From positions 67,501 through 131,500 of the forward strand of contig JAQGDQ010000166.1 of the NCBI GenBank assembly GCA_030141605.1: a stretch of DNA of 64,000 nt. The letters run 5' to 3'. Shown here piece by piece: positions 1-64,000 of this stretch. The stretch is from Tubiluchus corallicola (taxonomy: Eukaryota; Priapulida; Priapulimorpha; Priapulimorphida; Tubiluchidae). The notes under the pieces are model-generated. The model had not been told where the DNA came from. It made no database searches and worked only from the letters and a program-made list of their open reading frames with translations. Made by a program: the position numbers and the translations under genes. Positions within the stretch are counted from its first letter, which is position 1. Each line of letters begins with the position of its first letter.

Positions 1-1092
1 CCATTAAACCCAACAAGATTTATGGAGTTTTATAACCCAATTCGACACAGTTAAAAGTTTCTCTAATGTAGCTAGTATTCAGTACAATCAGCTATTAAAA
101 CTCAATGTGGAATGCATTTTGCGGCTCGTATAAGTTGTAATCAGTGGCAACAATAAACCAGTTTCAGATCAAAAGTTGCGAAACCCATGAAATAAAATCA
201 TAAAGTGAACTGAGTATGTTTCCCAGACGTGGTTTGCCTACACAAATACTTTAAAACTATTCCAGTATAAGATCTACACGATGTACTTAACTTAAAATAT
301 ATCCACAATTTGACAAAATTTTGTTTCAGTCTGACGTATGAGTCAGACTTAACGTGTTGCCTTAAGTATGATCTTTACCTCTTAAATAACGATGCTATGT
401 CCAGGCAATTAATCAACATATTATTGCCTTTAAACATCAATATTTTATAATATAGTGATAGTGAACTGTTGTCATTGTACCTGTGTGGAAGTGATGATTT
501 TAGTATTGCTGTTAACTGAGAAATTTTCGATTGCATCCAGAATTACATTAGAAAAACTAAACGTTTTAATGTGAACAGACCTTAAGTTTCCTTTTATGTA
601 TCAATGGCTTATTTTAAGACAGTTTTTGTTATTTTTAATTGTTGTATTATATGTTGTGTCATATCTGCTAATTTTCTATGTATATGCCCTTGTTTATATG
701 TGTTTATATGTATAGTATGTATGTATATCTATTTGTGTTTTTTCCATGTATATTACCGTGTTTTCTCTACACTTCTGCTTGTACATATATTTGCATAGTG
801 AGATTTCATGTATCAGTCTTAAAAACTGTCTAATCTAAACCAAATAAACTACGCTTAAACTACAAACCAACACTTAAAAAATCATACTAATCTTCGGTAT
901 CTCTGTATATGAATTGTGTAGTGGTTTAAAACACATAATTAGATAGTAATTATACGTGGTGACGCGCACACTTAATTAAAGATTACTCGTGTTCGAAGGA
1001 TAAATATTTCGTTAACATAAAATGCCCAACATAAAATGCCAACTTTTAATTGCTTCCCGAGTATTGAGTCATTACAATGTTACTAGTTGTGT
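1..1092. other. unannotated AT-rich DNA (formin intron or beyond)
   Basis: No coding exon, RNA gene or repeat unit could be supported here. It lies 3' of the last formin exon I can see, so it is most likely intron of that gene. I looked on the minus strand for the next FH2 exon and found no convincing acceptor-ORF-donor combination. Confidence 0.5.
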
Positions 1093-1560
1093 TGAGTGTT
1101 ATGGATACTCAAGATGACTCAAATGAATGCGGCTGCGAATATGCAAAAACACCAAACGCTATTTACCATTTTATAGGTACTCAATTTGGTGTTTAATCTG
1201 AGTGAAGCTGACGCTTAACTGAGTAGCGGTCACTGAGTGTTATGGATACTCAAGATGTAAAAATACCAAACGCTATTTACCATTTTATAGGCTTAGCTGA
1301 GTAATGGTCACAGAGTGTTATGGATACTCAAAATGACTCAAATGAATGCGGCTTTTAAATATGTAAAAATACCAAACGCTGTTTACCATTTTATAGGCTT
1401 AACTGAGTAATGGTCACAGAGTGTTATGGATACTCAAAATGACTCAAATGAAAGGAGCTGTTAAATATGTAAAAACACCAACCGCTTTTGGAATTTTTAT
1501 AGGTACTCAATTTGGTGTTTAATCTGAGTGACCCCGACGCTTAACTGAGTAACGGTGTTT
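1093..1560. repeat. four-unit tandem repeat, about 80-140 bp units
   Basis: Units begin with GAGTGTTATGGATACTCAA near 1093, 1235, 1313 and 1419. They share the blocks ACCAAACGCTATTTACCAT and CTTAACTGAGTAATGGTCAC. Unit length varies because some units lack the TACTCAATTTGGTGTTTAAT block. The core motif TACTCAA continues into the next segment. Confidence 0.8.
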
Positions 1561-1689
1561 CAAAAAAAGTTTGATACCTGAAAAACTGAGAAAGTTAGTG
1601 GTAGTTGGAAGTGGTATTGGTAATTAGGAAAGTGGTTAGAGCTGAGTATATTATTGAGGAAAATACTCTGATACCAACTTGAGCTGTTA

Positions 1690-2240
1690 CTCAAACCAAT
1701 TAGTAATACTCAATTAATAAAGCTGAAGCTCAAATGCATAAATATGATGTCCCGATTAAGTAAATTTGGGTTTTAATCGAGCTATTCTATACTCACTCAG
1801 AGTAGCTCAACTGAAGCTCCATCTGAGTAACTCTGGCGTAAATTGAATACTCTGTTTAAATTATTTGACACTCAAATTCATGACCTTGATTTAAGACGGA
1901 GTAACTCGCGGCTGGGGTTGAGTAATTTGAGTCTCAAAACCATTGCCTGGGTGCGCAACCTGAGCAACATCGTGCTCTGATTGAGTAATTTGATACTCAA
2001 ATTCAGTAACTTGGGGTTCCAACTAAATGGCTTGATGCGAAAGTTGAGTATCGTCACACTCAAAATAGACAACTCAATGCCTAAACTGATTACCTTGAAT
2101 AAGCTTCACACTCAAACTGAGTATCATTACACTCAAACTAGGCAACTCAATGCTCAAACTGATAAGCTTGAATTCGCTTTACACTAATACTGAGTAAGTT
2201 GACGCCTAAATTGAGTATCAAAGACGAGTGCAAATTGAGT
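1690..2240. repeat. degenerate array of TACTCAA / TTGAGTA motifs
   Basis: The 7-mer TACTCAA and its complement TTGAGTA recur every 15-40 bases in both orientations, often paired as TTGAGTAATTTGATACTCAA, so the segment is full of small potential hairpins. Short ORFs on both strands are a by-product of the repeat. Confidence 0.65.
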
Positions 2241-2328
2241 TTCTAACTCAAAAAAGTCCACGGGGCAAATGCAGCATCCCTCAGAAAAAAATCAATAAAT
2301 TTTCATCACGAATGTTTAAAGAATTTAC

Positions 2329-13354
<11,026 letters not shown>

Positions 13355-13355
13355 C

Positions 13356-13425
13356 TATGTGAGTAGCACCCTCACCCTAGCTGGCACTGAATGTGAGTAG
13401 CACCCTCACCCTAGCTAGCACTGAA
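13356..13425. repeat. 34-bp tandem duplication just upstream of formin exon 1
   Basis: GTGAGTAGCACCCTCACCCT followed by AGCT(G/A)GCACTGAAT occurs twice in a row, directly 5' of the putative start on the minus strand. Confidence 0.85.
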
Positions 13426-14345
13426 TCTATTTGAAGAGAACACAAACACTGCGGCACGGATTGTGTACAAACACTGTAGCACTGTGTCGTTTCAACACAG
13501 AATATTAACATTTACATCTTCGAAATGTTTTAAGATGTATATTACAGATTCAAGGATGTTATATCAAGAGCAACTGTGTTAAATAAGTTCAAAAAACCTT
13601 GTAACAGGAATAATTTCCCCCGCGCTGATTCGGAAAGGGTTAAATTCGAGTCATAACTAAGAAGCGATTAATTGATTAGAACGACGTCGGTGGTTACGTA
13701 ACCTGCTTTGCTGGACGTTTTCGACAATGTTACTGATCACCGCCCGTCTAGTAGACTGGCAAATCTCTCGACTGGTTGCATATAAGCATCGGAATGGAGG
13801 AAGAATGACAGATATAATAACAGCATTCAGTTCGGATTGGTTCGGTCTGCCTAATTCGTACCCTCACCAGAGGGCGGGTCAATGCTAGCGGCTGCAGTGA
13901 GACATATGGATATGGATTGATCACTGCATACCTTTTCCACCTTTAACGTTACTTAATCATTACCCGTAGCACCTACGTGATGAAGTTAGATTAATATTTC
14001 GTTTGCCAATTTAACCTGGGTAATTTTTTAACGCCCCTTGTGGTACATCTCTCCCGTGGTTCTTCTCTTTATTCAGTGGCCGGAGGCGTGTTTGTTCAAC
14101 GTTTCCTCCTCCACGCAGGAGGAAAACCTTCCCAAAAATCTTGGCGATTGCACGCTCCTCCACCATTCTGACAGGCGCAAGGTAGATGCTCGGTAAATAA
14201 AGTAGTTTGAGTTAAGCGTGACATTAGTGCAATAGTCACGTTCCTGAGCAGTGAGCTGTCGGCTAGTTTCTTGTGTCTGTTAGACAAGGTAGAAACGTGG
14301 AAGGATTTCAAGTTTAATAATAAAATTAACAAGAGTATTTCTTTC
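13426..14345. other. intergenic DNA upstream of the formin exon 1
   Basis: Somewhat more GC-rich than its surroundings around 13840-14200, with motifs such as GAGGGCGGGTC and GGTGGTTACGTAACC. It is a plausible place for the formin promoter, but I see no definite TATA or initiator. A 78-codon minus-strand ORF at 14096-14332 has no recognisable domain and I do not call it a gene. Confidence 0.35.
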
Positions 14346-14346
14346 G

Positions 14347-14806
<460 letters not shown>

Positions 14807-14809
14807 AGT

Positions 14810-15495
14810 TCAAATACGGATTGGGTTCAAATCTTTATACATTTAGTTTCCTCAGAAATTCGATCATTCCACTGCTAATCAAAATAATAAAGAAATAGGG
14901 ACTCCATATTTACTAGAAAACTGCCCTAACAACTAAGTTTAACACCCGAGCTAACAATTCAACAATGAACAAAATTATAAATATTCGTGTTCGACAAAAA
15001 TTATTAAATTGTTTTATTTTTAATAACATCAGTGCGTGGTTTAACAAATGTAGTAATTATGAACGAGCGATTATGAACAAGTTCGTATTATGCGATACCC
15101 AAATAGAATATAATTATTAGACTTAACAATACTTTTAAAATGATGACAAAATAAAATATTCACAACATCAGGGAAGGTGAGAATGATACGAGAATAAGTT
15201 GTTTTAGCACAAAATCTTTACAAGAAGTAACACTTTATCTCGTTTGTGTTTTTAAACTGCTGTCATTTGAAATTCGTTTGTATAAATCTATTCAATTCAA
15301 CTTTATTTTCTCAATAGCAGTTAGAATTCGACATAATTATTTCTACATTTCATTGCAACTGAGAAGGAACAGTAAAAGACCCATTGGTCAATAAGGTTTG
15401 ACGACAACTCAGTCTAAATTAGGCCTAAATTAAGTACTTTATTTTAAGTAGAAGAAAGAAGTAGCGATATCAGCAAATACGGGATGGTATACAGT
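14810..15495. other. unannotated intergenic DNA
   Basis: AT-rich sequence with no supported gene and no repeat that I could match elsewhere in the window. Confidence 0.5.
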
Positions 15496-15499
15496 AGAT

Positions 15500-15880
15500 T
15501 TTGAACAGTTTATTGTATCAAAGTACCGCTGAAACAATAGCGAATGTATCAACACCTGTGTTGTACACGTTTGAGACTCCAGGCGCGCTATTTCAAGTTG
15601 AAATCGATAGATGGCGCAACGTAGATAGAAGACATGGACTATGTAGTTGTGGAGAAACCCAAACTGAAAATCACGTTGTGATCGACTGACATTTAAATTG
15701 CACACAACTAAGGTTATCAGAAAACTGTTTTGCTTAAAGTACGACTACGGTGTTTCTGGCATGTGTGTAAACCTATCTCTACCACATTTTAGTCTTATTC
15801 GTAGAAGATCATGTTATATCGTTCGAAATAGGTACTATTGTACACTGGCATTAGTATTATAATTGCTAATTCATCAAATA
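15500..15880 (+). pseudogene. non-LTR retrotransposon 3' fragment (reverse transcriptase C-terminal zinc knuckle)
   Basis: A 62-codon frame ends with FQVEIDRWRNVDRRHG, LCSCGETQTENHVVID and, after a stop, HLNCTQLR. This is the Leu-C-x-C-G-x(5)-E-x-H-V pattern at the C-terminal end of many non-LTR retrotransposon ORF2 proteins. The following 100 bases (TGTGTGTAAACCTATCTCTA onward) recur at 45890-45995, consistent with a shared element tail. No catalytic domain remains. Confidence 0.6.
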
Positions 15881-15941
15881 AACTTGTGTTGCTCTTGCTT
15901 GAAATGGAACGAATTACTACATAATTTATCTCTAACATTTA

Positions 15942-16038
15942 GTTAGCTTTTAATTTACTAACCCTGTGCATATATATATATATAATGCTATATATTATAT
16001 ATATATATATGCACAGGGTTAGTAAATTAAAAGCTAAT
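15942..16038. repeat. perfect-arm hairpin with (TA)n loop
   Basis: TTAGCTTTTAATTTACTAAC and CCTGTGCATATATATA on the left are mirrored by the exact complement ending at 16037, with a TA-rich loop. The inverted arms are about 40 bp. It abuts a family H minisatellite. Confidence 0.85.
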
Positions 16039-16041
16039 ATA

Positions 16042-16260
16042 TATATCATTATAACGAGATAGAAAGTTGTTATAACGAATTAAAATGTTGTTATAACGAG
16101 TTAAGAAGTTGTTATAACGACTTAAGAAAGTCGTCATAGCGAGATAAAAAGTTGTTATAATCAAAAGCCAATCTCGTATTTCTTTTGCGGTCCTTTCTAC
16201 AATGGCCCTTATACGTTTCCATATAAGTATTTAGCCAGACAATTAATCGGCTTGATTATA
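16042..16260 (+). repeat. family H element, GTTATAACGAG minisatellite, copy 1
   Basis: About 20-bp units of GTTATAACGAGNTAAAAAGTT, followed by a conserved flank with GCCAATCTCGT, CTTTCTACAATGGCCCTTAT and AGNCAGACAAT. The same unit and flank occur at 17427-17760 and, inverted, at 20030-20622. Confidence 0.8.
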
Positions 16261-16365
16261 ATCTTGTAATTTTTTATTTTGTTTGTCACTGCACTTGTAT
16301 TTTATATAGTCTTAGTTACTGAAATAAAAATTTGAATTGAATTTAAAACTGAATTGAACAGTCCA
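16261..16365 (+). mobile_element. non-LTR retrotransposon 3' tail
   Basis: TTTGTATTTTATATAGTCTTAG-type sequence followed by GAAATAAAAATTTGAATTGA. Nearly the same tail occurs at 53590-53690, and a related ATTGA-repeat tail at 35860-35905. The ATTGA tail is typical of some LINEs. Confidence 0.55.
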
Positions 16366-16717
16366 AGGTACGAGGCGTCCACACAAAATTTTGAGGGCAT
16401 GATAAATTCTCAATTGTTTCAGCAATATTTCGTTGTACTAAACTTTAACTGACGTAGATGTTCTGTACTGTTACTGCACTGTTCTGATCTGTATAGCACA
16501 AAGTTTATGCACCATTCTGTACACAGTTTTGCTGCTTTGTTATCACACGAAATAAAAACCTATCATTGCAGAAAATCAAAACATTTATGTACGCTGCTGC
16601 ACTATTCTGCATGGTTGAATTAGATCTGAGTCGAACTCTGTCACTTTTTTTGTAAACTGAAAGTTTGCATGATTTATCATCTGACTCATTTACTTCCATT
16701 GCACAATGTGTGTTGCT

Positions 16718-17278
16718 TTAAAGGAAAACTGGATGATTGTGTAAACATTAGTTCGGAATAGAGAATTCTCTAAAATATTGAAAACTACAACAGCTTTTTT
16801 TTAAACCAAAGTTAAAATTAAATAATAATTACTTCTGATACTCAAATGTCGTTAAACTTTCAAAGCTAAGCGCGGCTTAGTGAATCTACTAAGATTGGCA
16901 GCGGTGTCTTTTCGTCACATGCGTATGGCCGACAAATAGGTGGTGGCACCATGTTAACCATGAACATGAGCTGCAGTGTTAATTTCTGACATCATATAAC
17001 ATAGAGCCCATTTTTCGTGACATCACGCATTTAAGCAGTAACACTTACTCAAATGTGCTTGATGCGCAAGGGAAGATGCCTGCCAATGGACAAACTGTGG
17101 TTAGTTTCTGACGTAAGCAATAGCTGTGTTCGGTTGCCGTCAATTAACTTTCTGAGCTAATTATTCAAATATAAAGAACAATTGTTAACTTTTATAGGCA
17201 AAAAGATATATATTTTGGACATTGAGTCTGAGATTGAGAAGAGATTGAGTCTAAACAACCATCCGGTCTTCCTTTAAG
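16718..17278. mobile_element. family C MITE, copy 1 (inverted)
   Basis: 560 bp bounded by TTTAAAGGAAAACTGGATGA and ATCCGGTCTTCCTTTAA, which are imperfect inverted repeats. Body matches 33412-33926 and 38201-38760 in reverse orientation, including TCGTAACATGAAAAGACACC-like and GTCACAAACTAACCACA-like segments. No ORF. Confidence 0.8.
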
Positions 17279-17426
17279 AGCAGTATTTCATTATAGCACG
17301 TTCACGTCGCCTATAAAAAAGATATATATTTTCCTCATATAATCATCCGCATTGCAAATGCATGAGAAAAAATGGAATAATTGCTAATCATATGGAAGAG
17401 TATTATTGCCACAGAAGAAATTGTGA

Positions 17427-17760
17427 ATGAAAACAGTCGTTATAACGAGTTAAAAAGTCTTTATAACAAGACAAAGCAATTATAACGAAATAAAAAGTCG
17501 TTATGACGAATTAAAAAGTTGTTATAACGATTTAAAAAGATGTTATAACAAGATAAAAGTCGTTATAACGAGATAGAATGTCGTTATAACGAGTTAAAAA
17601 GTTGTTATAGCGAGATAAAAGTCGTTATAACGAGCTAGAAAGTTGCTATAGCGATATAAAAAGTTGTTATAATGAGAAGCCAATCTCGTTTTTCTTTCAG
17701 TGTTTTTTCTACAATGGCCCTTATACGCTTCCATACGATTATTTAGTCAGACAATCTGCT
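17427..17760 (+). repeat. family H element, GTTATAACGAG minisatellite, copy 2
   Basis: About 12 units of GTTATAACGAGATAAAAAGT with the conserved flank GAAGCCAATCTCGTTTTTCT, TTTCTACAATGGCCCTTATA and AGTCAGACAATCTGC. Lies just downstream of the cyclase stop. Confidence 0.82.
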
Positions 17761-18034
17761 TGACTTGCCTCTCCACCAACAACATTGGCAGCCTCTACTC
17801 TTTTTTCCATGTTCACAGTTGATTCGTGTTAATAATTGCATTCAACACGAATCAAAAATGCTATCAATAACAATCTGTCAAAGGCCCTTATTGCCTGTTT
17901 TTGCATCACTAATGCCCAATGTTTACTATAACACGTGGTTGTGTAGGGCAAAAGTCACGAACATCCGAACACAAGCTGTGTTCTCAAAAAGCTGTGATCC
18001 ACACTGCCGCGCTCAAAGATTTCTCCTACTGCAA

Positions 18035-63922
<45,888 letters not shown>

Positions 63923-63951
63923 CTGCAAAAACAACATTCGAATGATGATGA

Positions 63952-64000
63952 TAGTAGTAGTAGCAGTAGCAGTAGCAGTAGCAGTAGCAGTAGCAGTAGC
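63952..64000. repeat. (GTAGCA)n microsatellite, cut by window edge
   Basis: AGTAGCAGTAGCAGTAGC run continuing to the last base. Confidence 0.95.

Noticed and set aside
14096-14332. Minus-strand ORF with CACQNGGGAC, reminiscent of an EGF-like repeat
   Set aside because: Only one partial Cys pattern, no splice context, and the alternative frames are equally open.

Overview
This window is animal nuclear DNA. It is AT-rich, carries canonical GT-AG introns of one to several kilobases, and is full of microsatellites and non-autonomous transposons. No prokaryotic operon, rRNA gene or clear functional tRNA gene is visible. The protein families fit a metazoan, probably a repeat-rich marine invertebrate, but the sequence alone does not fix the phylum.

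Two host genes occupy the window, both on the minus strand. (1) From 63922 down to 18035 lies a membrane-bound adenylate cyclase of the vertebrate ADCY2/4/7 type. I could place 21 consecutive exons, all with consensus splice sites and matching phases, giving 994 codons and a stop. The fragment starts inside the first membrane domain, so the N-terminal exon or exons lie beyond 64000. (2) From 13354 down to 2329 lies the 5' part of a formin-type gene in four phase-compatible exons: an acidic N-terminus, a DEP domain with a Ser/Asp-rich linker and coiled coil, a charged region, and the start of an FH2 actin-nucleation domain. The rest of FH2 must lie past the left edge. About 4.7 kb of repeat-rich DNA separates the stop of the cyclase from the first formin exon.

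Everything else is intronic or intergenic repeat. I recognise several interspersed families by comparing segments within the window: A (about 390 bp, CTTTTCAC-type ends, seven full copies and a fragment), B (about 600 bp), C (560 bp, TTTAAAGGAAAAC inverted ends), D, E, F and G (two to six copies each), H (elements built around a GTTATAACGAG minisatellite) and K (fold-back elements with TCACAGG arms, two of them with a telomere-like core). There are also hAT-like and pogo/Tigger-like MITEs, decayed non-LTR retrotransposon 3' ends, a tRNA-derived SINE, hairpins, and many long microsatellites.

Two items stand out. The formin gene joins a DEP domain to FH2 without a proline-rich FH1, a layout I do not recognise. 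At 26634-26732, on the opposite strand inside a cyclase intron, sits one open exon of NADPH-dependent diflavin oxidoreductase (NDOR1) with both splice signals. It lies inside a family B element, which looks like exon capture by a transposon (Pack-MITE).
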